60,000 bases of DNA from Diphasiastrum complanatum (Eukaryota > Streptophyta > Lycopodiopsida > Lycopodiales > Lycopodiaceae): NCBI GenBank assembly GCA_029204225.1, contig CM055106.1, positions 22,327,285 through 22,387,284 on the forward strand. Direction: 5' to 3'. Below the pieces are notes generated by a model. That model ran no database searches. It had not been told where the DNA came from and saw nothing but the letters and a program-made list of their open reading frames with translations. Positions 12,018 to 25,140 of the stretch are shown in pieces (within the stretch, counting starts at the first letter, position 1; each line of letters opens with the position of its first letter). A program made the position numbers and the translations under genes.

Positions 12018-12849
12018 CTCCTCAAAAACTAGCTTGGTAAGGTACTAGATCAACCAAGGAGTTTGTGAAACTTTATGAGGGGATCCTTTGGTATGCATGT
12101 GAAGTAAAGATCAGCCAAGGAATCCATCATAGCAGCACCCTCACCATATCCATGATGAGATTTATTTGGTAGAAATCATTTGCCAACACCCACCAATTTG
12201 CCACTATATCCATGTGCTTCCTCCATACTTGATGATGATCTTTGATTTGAAAGTACCACTTCCATGAAGATGGCTGCACCATGATGAAAATCAAAGGCCT
12301 CCATGCCTCATAAATATCACAAGGATTATAGAGATCAAGATCATAAGATGAGCAAAAGTATTGATCATCAAGATTAAGCATTCTAGCTTGACTAGTCCAC
12401 ATACTATGAACTTTATCCATAATGGATCTAATCTTGAAATCAAATAAAATCTTGATATTATTGAGGCTAAACACTTGCTCAAGGATGTAAGTGTCCTTCA
12501 AGGATGATTCACTTAATCTCAAGAGAAGTTTACAAATTGCCTCAAACCATGTAAAAACATGATTTTTCAAACTATGAGCAACAAGCTCATTCTTGCTCTT
12601 ACTAGAGCATACACTTGATGACTCAACCACTTGATTTCTAAGTAATTTGGAAACATATCTAAGCCATGAATGACAAGTAATATGTCCATACTAGAGTCAT
12701 GATACAAGACAAGTATTACTCACTCCAACTATGAGATGTAGAAACCTCATAAAAGCAACATGGTACATCAAGTAATGAAAGAGAAGCATGAGAGAATATG
12801 TTGAAGTGAATATCACCTGAAACTTGCCTCTCTTTACCATAAAAGATGA
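12018..12849 (-). mobile_element. Copia A2 3' internal region, no RT
   Basis: This lies between a polypurine-like tract (12018-12030) and an integrase-linker fragment (12850-13007), where RT and RNase H should be. No RT or RNase H motif is visible. A 167-codon minus-strand frame (12127-12630) resembles nothing I recognise. The arrangement resembles the 3' part of element D (40624-40827), which also lacks RT, so A2 may be a non-autonomous relative. Confidence 0.5.
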
Positions 12850-13007
12850 GCCATAAAGACTTGGCCATCCATCTTGAAGATCCCCTTGAAATCATATGTT
12901 GAGGAGGCTCCTCCTCGGACCTTCACATATTGATAATCTTCAATAGATATGATTTGAGATGTATCTTGAGATGCCTTGATCTCGGCCCCTTCCAAGGTTG
13001 AATGTAG
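12850..13007 (-). pseudogene. Copia A2 integrase-RT linker fragment
   Basis: The minus-strand translation (LEGAEIKASQDTSQII, then VKVRGGAS) parallels the A1 linker at about 8960-9080 (FEGGGEIKSPQNLPPIM). It is cut on the right by the LTR-C element starting at 13008. Confidence 0.6.
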
Positions 13008-14381
<1,374 letters not shown>

Positions 14382-14393
14382 TGGTATCAGAGC
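14382..14393 (+). other. Primer-binding site of copia C
   Basis: TGGTATCAGAGC, complementary to the initiator-Met tRNA as in most plant copia elements, directly after the LTR-C end. Confidence 0.9.
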
Positions 14394-14647
14394 TTCTATC
14401 ATAGTATTAGTGCTAGATCACTATTTCCTTTATCTGAATCGTCACGGTTCATACTTGTGATCTCTATCAGGGCCTAATACTATTTCGATATCAGAGTGAA
14501 AGCTCTAATACTCGATATCTTTGCGATATGAATTTGATATCAAACTCTTCAGTTCCTTCTAACCTTTCAGTATCAGAGAATTCATTTCCTGTTGTTGGCA
14601 TTACTACATCTTAGCATCATCGATACAGTCGACAGACTAAGTTCCAA

Positions 14648-15002
14648 ATGGATTCTCAAAGTAAAGCTGATATTATTGCAGACAAGCTGAATGGATCCAA
14701 GCTAAAACGTCAAAAGACATTTGGGACATCCTGAACTCACTATATGATGTGAGGGACGTAACTACTAAGTTATATCTACGAAAGAAATTCTTCACATTCA
14801 AGATGTCTACAGGTGATTCTCTTCAGAGTCATATTAACTAGTTTAAGAATCTCTTGCAATAGATGGTCGCTGTCGGATCAGTCATAGATGATCAAGACGC
14901 AAAGTGCAAGCATGCAAAAGGTAAGGAAAGAACTAACTTCATCAATGGAGGTGAAGGTTCTTTCTTGGAAAAGATTGTTGCTAATTTGATTATATGAAAA
15001 AA
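14648..15002 (+). pseudogene. Copia C gag, 5' fragment
   Basis: Starts ATGGATTCTCAAAG about 255 bp after the primer-binding site. In broken frames it gives AKTSKDIWDILNSLYDV and LYLRKKFFTFKMSTGDS, typical of the copia gag UBN2 domain. It contains frameshifts and stops and ends abruptly at an LTR-B fragment near 15003. Confidence 0.75.
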
Positions 15003-15272
15003 GATATTGCTACTTGCAATTCTGTGTAGAATGATCATTTATTGCTATTTTTGGTTCCACACGTGTGAAATATAGTATGGTACCGTAATTGTATGGACAT
15101 CAAACATATTTTATGTTTTGGTTCATGCTTGATCAGTATCTCTTAGAGTTTGCATCTCATTTTGTGTGTAGATGCTGATTTTTCTACATTGGCAGGATTG
15201 TTGGTTTCCTCCTTATTGTAACCAAAGATCAGGGACATGGATTGGATCTTGAATGATCTGAAATCCTTCACA
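15003..15272 (+). mobile_element. LTR-B 3' fragment
   Basis: Aligns with 9608-9869 and 29200-29357. Contains CACACGTGTG at 15058-15067 and ends TCCTTCACA at 15272. The left part of the LTR is missing at the junction with copia C gag; the right end abuts the A2 protease region. Confidence 0.8.
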
Positions 15273-16357
15273 AGCTTCAAGGGAATAGTCCCTACTCCTT
15301 CAATTTTGCAATCTTGATTACTTGCAATATATATGGACTTCTTGATTCCTTCATAAGGCATAATAGATGAAAAGGAATCCTTGGAGCTACACATATGAGA
15401 TGATGCTCCACTATCAATATACCAAGAGTCATTCTTCTTGAAGGTGGAAGAGGAGAAGCTTGAAGCCATAAGAGAGCCTTCTCCATCACTTGCAATAAAG
15501 TATTCTTTCTCATGAGAGATGTTGGCTTCCTTGAATTGGTTCTTCTTCTTGAAGCAATTGGCACAGTGGCCTTTCTTGCCACAAAAGAAGCACTTAACAT
15601 CTTTTTTCTTCTTCTTTGAAGTAGAATCTTGAGAAGAAACATCATCCTCTTCATCTTGGTGTTCTGATTTTTCCTTAGAGAAGTGTTGGTATTGCTTTTT
15701 GCTCCTCTATTTGTGCTTGGCAAATAGAACTTTGCCATCATCATCATGATTGAGTGACAATTTGTCCATCCTTAATAGCTTGTTCTCATGCCTTGATACT
15801 TCAGCTATTAGCACTCCTTGCAAAGCCTCCAAGGTTGGTAACTCCTCCTTGATAGCATAGGATTGAACAAGATTCTCATATTCATCCTTCAAGCCATTAA
15901 GTATGACTTGGACTAGCTCACTTTGTTTGATGGAATCTCCAATACAAGCAAGCTCCCTATGAATGTCTTTCACTCTCAAAACATAATTAGTGGCACTCTC
16001 ATCACTCTTTTGAAAACTTTGAAATATTGCATTTCTAAGAGTGAGAAGCCCAGAGGTATTTTTGGCCTCATAGATTGCTTTGAGAGTATCCCAGGCATCC
16101 TTGGCCAAAGTACAAGCACCAATCTCTCTCAAAATCTCATTAGAGACAATCATCTTGATATAATGGAGAGCCATTCCAGCTCTCTTCTTATACTTTTTTA
16201 CTTCTTGAAAGACTTGAGGCTCCTCCTCAATCCCAAGTACAATGTCCATCACATCTTGGAGTATCAAGATTGACTCCATTCTAACCTTCCAAATAGAATA
16301 GTTGGAGGTAGATAGTCTTTCACTAAATTCCAATAGGTAGGAACCCATAGATGCCAT
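15273..16357 (-). pseudogene. Copia A2 gag and protease, frameshifted
   Basis: The gag frame starts at 16357 (MASMGSYLLEFSERL) with the DUF4219/UBN2 signature NYSIWKVRME, and runs 216 codons to 15707. A frameshift then continues it through a Lys-rich linker, the knuckle region (CFFCGKKGHCANC-like, about 15545-15600) and the protease SWYIDSGASSHMC (about 15390-15430). It stops at 15273 where LTR-B intrudes. This is the sense partner of the inverted copy at 17051-17789. Confidence 0.88.
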
Positions 16358-16540
16358 GTAATAGTGAAGACTCCTTGTGATTTAGACAATAAAATGTTGC
16401 TTATCTCTCACTATAGGGTCCAATAAAGATATACTACCAGCTCCCATGCAAGATCTTGCAACAAAATGTGAGATGGATCTCACTAGCTCTACCAATCTCT
16501 CTCAAACTAGATCAACCTCTCATCAATTGATGGAGTATGG
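16358..16540 (-). mobile_element. Copia A2 leader, 5' truncated
   Basis: Untranslated leader of A2. Its reverse complement aligns with the plus-strand leader at about 16860-17050 (CCCATACT(C/T)CATCAATTGATG). It ends at about 16540, where an inverted copy of the same family begins. Confidence 0.7.
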
Positions 16541-17050
16541 GCAAAGTTTGGGTAAAACTATCTTTGGCACGTGTGAAACACTCAAAGAATCCACAAATCA
16601 CTCTAATACAATGGAATTGTAAGAAACAATGTGGCTATGACCTCAAAAAATTGACTAGATCTTAAATAGATGACATTGGCAAGCCTCTTCTTGAATTTGT
16701 TGGTATGAAAATCTTATAACTTTTAATTGGCTCTACCAAATGGATTGAAACAAATTACTACAAAAACTAGACAAAACTAGCTTTCAAACAAGCTATCTAG
16801 CACCGAATTTGGATCTAACTTGGAAGAGAACTTTCCAAATGAACTTGGATGTACTTCACACATTGCCCATACTTCATCAATTGATGTGAAATTGATCTAG
16901 ATCAAGAGAGATTGGAAAAGCTAGTGAGGTCCAACTCACACTTTCTTGCAAGATCTTGCATAGGAGTTGGTAGCACACCCTTATTGGATCATATAGGGAG
17001 AGAGAAAGCAACATTTACTTGTCTAATTCACAAGGAGTCTTCACTAGTAC
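16541..17050 (+). mobile_element. Copia A3 leader, 5' truncated
   Basis: Plus-strand leader aligned with 18790-19190 (shared AAGTTTGGGT, GTGGCTATGACCTCAAAA). It lacks about the first 170 bp found after the primer-binding site at 18614, and is joined head-to-head to the A2 leader. Confidence 0.7.
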
Positions 17051-17789
17051 ATGGCATCTATCGGTTCCTATCTATTGGAATCTAGTGAAAGGCTATCTAC
17101 CTCCAACTATTATATTTGGAAGTTGAGGATGGAGTGAATTCTAACACTCCAAGATGTGATGAACATTGTACTTGGGATTGAGGAGGAGCCTCAAGTCCTT
17201 CAAGAAGTACAAAAGTATAAGAACAGAGCTAGGATGGCTCTCCATTATATCAAAATGAATGTTTCCAATGAGATTATGAGGGAGATTGGTGCTTGCACAT
17301 CGGCCAAGGATGCTTGGGATACTCTCAAGGCAATCTATGAGGCCAAGAATACCTCAAGACTCCTCACTCTTAGAAAGCAAATCTTCCAAAGTTCTCGAAA
17401 GAGTGATGAGAGTGCCACTAAGTATGTGTTGAGAGGAAAGATACTCATAGGGAGCTTGCTCGCATTGGAGGATCTATAAATCAAAGTGAGCTAGTCCAAG
17501 TCATATTTAATGGCTTGAGAGATGAGTAAGAGAACCTTGTTCAATCCTATGCCATCAGGGAGGATCTACCTACTTTGGAGGCTTTGCAAGGAGTGCTAAT
17601 GGATGAAGAATCAAGGCATGAGAATAAGCTATTAAGGATGGAGAAGTTATCAGTCAACCATAATGGTGATGGCAAAGCTCTTTTTGCCAAGCACAAAGGG
17701 AGGAGCAAAAAGCAACACCAACACTTCTCCAAGGACAAAGCAGAGGATAAAGACCAAGATGGAGAGGAGGATGACACCTCTCATGCTTT
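17051..17789 (+). pseudogene. Copia A3 gag, truncated
   Basis: Begins ATGGCATCTATCGG (MASIGSYLLESSERL) and parallels the A2 gag residue by residue (DAWDTLKAIYEAKNTS, LLTLRKQIF). In-frame stops and a frameshift lie near 17139, 17478 and 17528. It ends at EEDDTSHAF, just before the zinc-knuckle region, where LTR-A4 starts. The missing 3' half matches in extent the gag tail left in A1 on the other side of the inverted LTR at 11218. Confidence 0.85.
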
Positions 17790-18613
17790 TGTGAAAAATA
17801 GTCAAAAATCTATCTTGGTGATTTTATGATTTTATGTTTGTGAGTACAGTTCACATGTTTGGATTATGTTCCCACATGTGTAAATAGTTAGAAATAGTTT
17901 ATAATGTTGACTTTAGGGGTATCATAAAGATTGCCAGTCAAGCATCTTGATGTCACTAGGTGATAGGGCCAATTTTGGCTTTAGAGGTTAAATGGTCAAG
18001 TACACATGTTTTATCATGATTAGGCCAAAATTCAATTGTGATGTAACTCAAGCTAGTTAGGTTGCTTACATATGTCAAGTTTAGGTTTGATGAGTGATGC
18101 AGCCTATGTGGTGGCAAAAGTCAAAAGGTCCAATTATAAGAGAGAGATGTGTTGGAAGGGTCCAATCAAAAGTGAGGGATGTGGCATCACACATCCGATA
18201 GGATTAGAGAGGCTATGTTTAAGGGGTCCAATAGGAATTAAGCTTGGATCTCCACAAGTTTCTATATGCACTTTCATTCTCTTCATTAATGTATAAGAGA
18301 ACTATGAGTTTTTCAGTCAATTTGGAGATTTGCCAATTTTGCTTGTATTGCCTTCTCTCTCTAGATGAGCCCAAAAGTGGTATTTTCTATCTCTACATGA
18401 GGAGAGGAGCTTGTTGGGACTTAGTTTAATTCATGAAGTCTTCCACACGTGTGAAACACCTTTTGGTAATGAATGAATGCATGTAGAATCTTTTTGCCTT
18501 AGATCTTGTCATTGATCTTGGATTTCAATCAATAGGTGATCTATAGTGCATGAGCCAAGCTTAGGAGATCAATTTCACACATTACGACATTCCCACATGT
18601 GTGGAGTTTCACA
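17790..18613 (+). mobile_element. LTR-A4, 5' LTR (824 bp)
   Basis: Complete plus-strand LTR with TGTGAAAAATAG at the left and GTTTCACA at the right, directly followed by a perfect primer-binding site. It is inverted relative to 11218-12017. It carries CACATGTG near 17875 and 18595 and CACACGTGTG at 18444-18453. Confidence 0.92.
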
Positions 18614-18625
18614 TGGTATCAGAGC
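18614..18625 (+). other. Primer-binding site of copia A4
   Basis: TGGTATCAGAGC directly after the LTR terminal CA, complementary to initiator-Met tRNA. Confidence 0.95.
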
Positions 18626-19195
18626 CTACCTAAGCTTATGATGCATCTATCATCCGTAGTTTCAAAAATCTCATGAAAATCTAGATCTAGAGAGTGTTGA
18701 TTGCATCTCCCATGCTATCTCAAGGAAATTTGGATAAAAAGGATTCATTATCATAATGATTGAATCATTTCAGGTACTGTACGAAATTCCTTGCTCAGGT
18801 AAGTTTGGGTCAAGCTATCTTTGGCATGTGGGAAACACTCCAAGAATCCACAAATCACTCAAATACAAACCAATTGTATGAAAGAAAGTGGCTATGACCT
18901 CAAAATGATGACTAGATCTCAAGAAAACAAGATTGGCAAGCCTAGAATTGAGATTTTTGATCAAACAAGCATGATAGAGTCAAAAGTAAAAGTTTCCAAC
19001 CACATTGGGTGCCCTACCCACCTTGATTCAATTGACTATAACTTTTGGTTGGGAGATTCAATCACTATGAAGTCAATTGCTACACAAACTATACTCAAAT
19101 AGTTTTGAAACTAGCTATCAAGCTCTAGATTTGGATCAAACATGGAAGAGATCCACCAAATTGAATTGGGCTATCCTTCACATGTGTCTAAGCAG
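18614..19195 (+). mobile_element. Copia A4 leader, rest of element missing
   Basis: Leader sequence homologous to 16541-16900. At about 19195 it meets the inverted start of another A leader. No gag follows on this strand, so A4 is a 5' LTR plus leader only. Confidence 0.75.
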
Positions 19196-19502
19196 GAAAA
19201 TCCATACAATCTTAGAAATGATTCACTCCTTATGATGATGAACCCTTTTGATCCAAATTTGCTTGAGATAGCATGGGAGATGCAAACTACTCTCTCTAGA
19301 CCTTGATTTTCATGAAGTTTTTGAAACTTTGGATGAAACAAGCATCAAACACTTACCATGTGAAATTTCACACGTGTGAGAATGCCCTAATGTGTGTGAA
19401 TGATCTCCTAAGTCAAGCTTATGCACTTTAGATCAATACTAGATTGAAATCCAAGATCTAGATCAAAATCTAAGGCAAAGAGGCAAAGATAGATGCTTTA
19501 TT
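19196..19502 (-). mobile_element. Copia A5 LTR end and leader start
   Basis: Minus-strand piece: the 3' 144 bp of an LTR-A (19359-19502, nearly identical to 6954-7095) followed leftward by the first 160 bp of leader (19196-19358, aligned with 18640-18800). The primer-binding site has decayed to TGGTAAGTG. It is joined on the right to an unrelated copia fragment. Confidence 0.75.
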
Positions 19503-20199
19503 GGCTATTCAATGTCACACAAGGCATATCGTATGTATGATGTTGATACAGGTCAGATCTCAGTCAGCCATGATGTTGTCTTTTTTGAAGACAAATTCTA
19601 TGATTTCAAGCAGAAGCAGCCAATGCAAGAGTCTATCACAACAACTCCATTCTCCATCGATAGGCATCGGCCTATGAATGTTCAAATGCAGGAGTTTGTC
19701 CCAACAACTCCATTTACCATCGATGGGCCTAGACCCACGATTGTTCAACCACAAGCTGAAGCTATCCCAGTCATTTACCCAGGAGAAACATCCACTCAAG
19801 CACCTGCAGTTCGAAGGTCTGCAAGACAACGACAACAAGCTGATCGTTTTGTCCCTCAAACGTTCATCAGCCATGATGAATCTGCCACTATTATAGAAGC
19901 ATTGTCAATGCCCAATGCAGACGAATAGAAAGCTGCCATGGATGTTGAGTACCATTCCTTAATGAAGAACAAGACCTGGAGTCTTGTTAATCTTCTTGTA
20001 GGTATTAAACCTATTGACACTAAATGGATCTTCAAGCTAAAGCTTAAGCTAGATGGATCAATATCCAAATGGAAAGCTCATTTAGTGGTTAAGGATTTGA
20101 GCAAGTTTATGGGATAGATTGCACTGACACCTTTAGTCCAGTGGTAAAGCATCAATCTATTCGCACCTTGCTGGCTATAGCTGCTGCAGAAGATCTTAG
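19503..20199 (+). pseudogene. Copia I integrase tail and RT start
   Basis: Plus-strand frame SHKAYRMYDVDTGQISVS (integrase C-terminal SH3-like region), then a linker with a near-duplicated segment (TTPFSIDRHRPMNVQ / TTPFTIDGPRPTIVQ), then the RT N-terminus (WIFKLKLKLDGSISKWKAHL, DTFSPVVKHQSIRTLLA). A stop lies at 19926. It is truncated at both ends and meets copia H tail-to-tail near 20199. The family differs from A and H. Confidence 0.85.
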
Positions 20200-22543
20200 A
20201 GTCTTCCTTTTGCTTTCCCTTGTCCACATAGGTGAGCCTTGAGGGCTCGACCTTGCTTCTTGATGATCTTCTCGGCCCCTTTTGACTTGGATCCATGTCT
20301 CTATCCTCGGGTTTGTCAAGATCTTCAATGCACAATGGGTTAGATCCATTTGACAAGCTCTTAGCAAATTGTAACTCATCAAAACGTACATCCTTGCTTA
20401 CCTTTACTTTCTTGGATATAGGATCATATATCCTATAGCCCTTGCTATTTTCTCCATAGCCAACAAAGATCCCTTTGAAAGAGGTAGCATCTTCCTTCCT
20501 TCTTGTCTCCAAAGGGATGTGAACATAACAAATACATCCAAAGATCTTAAAATCTTTTACATTGGGTTTCTTATCAAGCAAGGCTTGATAAGGTGAGATC
20601 CCATCTATAGCACTACTAGAAAGTCTATTACACAAGTAATTAGCACATGTTATAGCTTCTCCCCAAAATGAGATGGGAAGTGATGCATCAAGTCTTCAAG
20701 AATTTGCACACTCACATAGACTCCTATTTTCCCTCTCGGCCACCCCATTTTGTTGGGGGGTGTAGGAACAAGGGTATTGCAATTTAAAGCCATTGATCTC
20801 ACAAAAGTCTTGTATTTTATTGGAGGTGTACTCTCCTCCATTATCACATCTTAGTGCTTTGATGGAAGTACTAAGTTGCTTCTCTACTAGAGACTTGAAC
20901 TTAATGAAATCTTCATAAACAAGACTTTTCTTTGATAGTAACTCAATCCATGTGAATCTATTACAATCATCTATAAAAGTTACATACATCAAAGCACCTC
21001 CATTACTTGCATGTGAAAAACTATGTACATCAGAATGTATGAGATTCAAGGGAGAGGTAGATCTTGATGAAGATCTCTTGTAAGAAGATTTGTGTGACTT
21101 CGCAAGGCCACATGCCTCACACATCTTTCCAAACTTTTTGAAGGCTCTTGGTAGGTTGAGAGCTAGTTCCTTGCTTGCCACTGACTCCATAGATTGAAGA
21201 TTAGGATGACCTAATCTCTTATGCCATAGCTCCACTTGAGATAGCTCCTCCCTATCCAAGTTCACACTTTCATTTGCAACATTAGCATCCAACTTAAATA
21301 GTCTACCTTGCTTAATGCCATTAGCTATGCACTTATCATTTTTCAAGATGGAACAAACTCCATTCTTGAAGTGTACATCTAGTCCATTGTCCATTAATTG
21401 TCCTACACTAAGCAAGTTTCTTGAAATGGTAGAAACATACAAAACATTATCTAGATCTATCCTTCTAGATGTGCCTAAGCAAAGAGGAATAGATCCTATG
21501 CCATCTATCTTGCATGCTTGATCACTAGTAGTGTATATTGACTTCTTAGAGTCATTACAAGATAGAAAAGTGGAGAAATAATGCTTGTTAAAAGACATGT
21601 GGGAACTAGCCCCACAATCTATCCACCATGTGTCTTGACTTGAAGTTGGTGTAGATGCAACCATCAAGGATGTATTGAATCCATCCTCATATTATTCCTC
21701 TTGAGCAATGTTCCCTTGATCTCCATTTGCTTGTTGATTCTTCTTCAAGTAGCACTCCGAGGCAAAGTGTCCTTTCTTTCCACAAAAGAAACACTTGAGC
21801 TTTGCCTTGTTATTCACCTTGCCTTTGGAAGTAGATCCTCCATTCTTCATATCGGCCTCCTTGCCTTGATTCTTCTTGAATGGATGTTGCTTCTTCTTGC
21901 TTTTGGATGTAAAGTTTGCTTTCTCCTCTCCTCCATTAAGTGACATGCCATCCATTCTTTTCTTGAGGTGTAGAAGCCTACTCTTCTCTGCCACAAGAAC
22001 ATTGTGCAACTTTTCAATGGATGGAAGAATGTCTTGAATAGCAAATGATTGGACTAAGTTGGTGAACTCATCACCTAGGCCATTTAAGATGATCTGTACT
22101 AGCTCTTGATCTTGGATCTTCTCTCCCATTGCACTTAATTCCTTGTTAAGAGATTTGATCCTAAGAACATACTCTTGTCCACTCTCTCCACTTCCTTTCA
22201 TGCTTTAAAAAACTTGATTTCTTAGCATGAGGATTCTTGAAGTATTGTTGGATTCATAGATGCTCTTTAATGAATCCCAAGCCTCTTTGGATGAGGTACA
22301 AGAAGACACCTCTTTCAAGAGGTCATTGCATACATTTAACTTTATGCAATGTAGAGCTAATTTTGCTCTCTTCTTGTATTTGGCTTGTTCTTGGGGAGTT
22401 TGAGGCTCTTCCTCAACTCCTTGAACTATGTCAAATAGATCATGGATCAGTAGGAGTGATTCCATTCTCACTTTCCAAATGGAATAATTTGTGGAAGTGA
22501 GTCTCTCACTTGATTCCATCAAATATCCACCCATGGATGACAT
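20200..22543 (-). pseudogene. Copia H gag-protease-integrase
   Basis: The most complete copia coding region here. Gag starts at 22543 (MSSMGGYLMESSERL, NYSIWKVRME) and holds the zinc knuckle CFFCGKKGHFASEC (about 21760-21800). The protease WWIDCGASSHMS is at about 21630, and GAG-pre-integrase has LWHKRLGHPN and CEACGLAKSHK. The integrase core shows IHSDVH, TFIDDCNRFTW and PQQNGVAERENR, which includes the catalytic Glu. The C-terminal part continues HIPLETRRKED, GIFVGYGENSKGYRIYD. Only three stops (at about 22202, 21689 and 20693) break an otherwise single frame. The protease has DCG in place of the usual DSG. RT and RNase H are missing beyond 20200. Confidence 0.92.
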
Positions 22544-23119
22544 TGTAGAATGAATGCTCTTCTTAAAATCACAAAGATTTCTGAATTTTAAAAGATCTAT
22601 GAAGGGCCTGAAGCTTCAAGAATGCCTATAGGCTTGTCTCTATCAAACTAGCACACAGAATGATACACAAAGATCTTGCCAAAAATTCCTAGCTTTCACT
22701 CTCACAAACAAAAATCGCTTTACACTTTTCTTAGAGATTTCAATTCACTAAGGATTTGAACAAATCAGCCTCTAAGATCTGATCTTAGACTCTAAAAAGA
22801 AATGTGTCAATGATCCAAAACTCTATTTGGTTATAGGCATTAGCTAGATTGAATCTAGATCAATACTATGCTTCAAAAAGCACAAAAAAATGAACTAGTA
22901 TTGTGATTTTGGGACCAAAAAACACAAAGTAACTTGAAATGAAAGTTGTTATACGGTTTCACACGTGTGAAAAGTACATACACAACCTCCAAGTCATTTT
23001 GATCCAAATGAATTCAAGCTATCACTCTAGATGAACTCGCCATCACTAGTATTGGCCAAAAACAAATTTTGCCGATGATCTTTACAAGATTTATGATTCA
23101 ATGATCACTCTCTTACTTA
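22544..23119 (-). mobile_element. Copia H untranslated leader
   Basis: Lies between the gag start and the primer-binding site. Non-coding, with CACACGTGTG at 22960-22969. The length is similar to the leader of element D (about 780 bp). Confidence 0.7.
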
Positions 23120-23130
23120 GCTCTGAACCA
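23120..23130 (-). other. Degenerate primer-binding site of copia H
   Basis: The minus strand reads TGGTTCAGAGC, the initiator-Met site lacking one base (TGGTATCAGAGC expected), directly next to the LTR end. Confidence 0.7.
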
Positions 23131-23837
23131 TGATAAATTTTATAGTTTTTAGGACAATAATGATTGTACTTAACAATCATAGAGAGTTATTGGTTGCTTA
23201 ATCAATGGATCTATCAAGTTCTACACATTAGATCTTGATCTAGATTCACTACACATGGATTTAAGCAAGAGCAATGGATCAACACATCATAAATTAGTGA
23301 GAGCGGCCTCACGTGTGGAGTACTGTCCACAGTACGGCCTGCACCTAAAACAACAAGTACAATAGTCCTAGATAGCAATCACTCATAGAAATTACAAGAC
23401 AAATGACTAGAAATCTCACAAAAGTGTAGAATGCAAAAGTCTCATCAATCTTCTTAGCATAATGATGATCCTTTTTTGGATCAAGTACATCCACGAGTTT
23501 GGTATAGTCCAGCAGGTCTTCACACATGTGAAGAGTGCCACATCACTCAGATCTATCCATTTGATCCTTATCCAAAAGTTGGCCTTCTAGAATATGGCTA
23601 AAATCCAAAAAGCTAGTCTCCTAGAATATAGGAATATTCCCTACAGAATAGGATCTAAGAAAAATGGTCAACTCTTATCTTCTAGTACTCTATACACACG
23701 TGTGAACATCCACTTGCCATGTGGGAGCATTTACTCATGCACATGCAAGGAAAGGCTAATTTCTAGGTGACTAGTCAACTTGACTAAAAAACTAGTCATA
23801 TCATGTTCACACCCTCATGTTTTTTTTTGTTTTATCA
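23131..23837 (-). mobile_element. LTR-H, 5' LTR of copia H (707 bp)
   Basis: Bounded by TGATAAA (23131) and TTTATCA (ending 23837), a perfect 7-bp terminal inverted repeat, and adjacent to the primer-binding site. It includes CACACGTGTG at 23695-23704. The length is close to LTR-D (701 bp). The outer flank is CTTAT; the matching duplication is lost with the other end of the element. Confidence 0.8.
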
Positions 23838-24264
23838 CTTATATATGCCATTGACAATTTCATCTTTGGTTTCTTGGTAGGTACTAACTTCTGGGAGGTC
23901 TGTATCCTCCATTTTGCTTCTAGGCATTTCCGCAGTTCTTCTCTTAGTTGAAGTCCTAGTTTTGTCGATGCTCTTTCTCGATAGGTTGCACAAATCTTGG
24001 TTATCAGTCTTCAAGGAAATGGACTCATTGACAAATTAGTTGTAGAAAAAGATTGGATGGAAATCTCATCAGATAGAGTAGACATATAGATTTGAGGTTG
24101 TAGGATTGTAGAGAAAGAGTCAATTCTTGTGGGAAGGGTGCTCTTGTTTGGGAATAGTAGTAGATGACGGAATATTGGTTTCTCTTCGTCTTGCAATCAC
24201 TCAGTTCATATAACATCTATGTTCAATTATCGATCTGGTAAATGTCGTGGTGATGTAGAAGTTC
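23838..24264. other. No feature recognised
   Basis: Short non-coding stretch between LTR-H and a gag fragment. Its frames are short and match nothing known to me. Confidence 0.5.
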
Positions 24265-25140
24265 TCAAGGAACTTCTCGATTGAGCAGTAAGTTTAACTG
24301 CTGGTTGCTATGGTGCTCATGTGGTGTTGTCATGAGGATCCTATCGTGAGTCATAACTGACGTGTTGGGCAGGTAGGATCTTACTTGGTTGTTTTGGGCA
24401 GTCTTTGAAACTGTGTTTTCTGACACAGTTGGGACAATCGGCATGGTACTTGGTCTTGACTGGACAATCACCCATGAAGTGGCCGGTTTCACCACAGATG
24501 AAACATTTGTTGTTCAATGGCCCTTGAGTAATGCCATAGCCATCTTGTATGGCTAGTGGTTCTAGACTTTCTGGTGGGTAGTCATGATAATGCAAGATTG
24601 TGACGGTTGTTCTTCATATCGTTGGATGGCATGTGCTTGGATAGGCTGAGATGAAGGACAAGCATCAGCAAGATGCGTAGCCCGACAGTGTGGGCACCAT
24701 ATTGGTTTTTGTCTATAAGGTACCTGTGTAGGATTTGGCTGACTAGGCATACTGCATTGGATAGACTTCAGGTTAGTTTGAAACTAATTGGTGAGTTTTT
24801 TCATTGGTAGTTGATGTTGCTGATTAAGAAACTCCAACTGTGATTTCCAAAGCTGATCTCGGGTATCCTCAATCAGCTTCGACTCAAGGATAGAAGCACA
24901 AGATACTTTCCTTTCCCTAGATTCGTCAACATTTGATCCTTCATCTTTTTCTTTGATGGCATCAGACATGGCTGACTTTAGGCTCGTATATTCATCATTG
25001 GATTTAAGCTCACGTCTAATCCATCTTGGAAGGCCGACTAAAAACCAGATGATGAGCATCTGTTCGGTGGGTTGTTATTGTACGTGACTTTTGAGGCATT
25101 TGAAATGCTCAATGCAGTCTCGTACGCATTTATGAGATAA
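24265..25140 (-). pseudogene. Retrotransposon gag with two zinc knuckles
   Basis: Minus-strand frames 25059-24784, 24750-24562 and 24595-24265 together read as a gag C-terminal half. A conserved helix region (LIIWFLVGLPRWIRREL), a linker, a knuckle-like WCPHCRATHLADACP and a classic CCHC knuckle CFICGETGHFMGDCP follow one another, with a further Cys pair CPNCVRKHSFKDCP. This fits Ty3/gypsy-type or related gag rather than the copia gags nearby. It is frameshifted and lacks pol. Confidence 0.7.
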
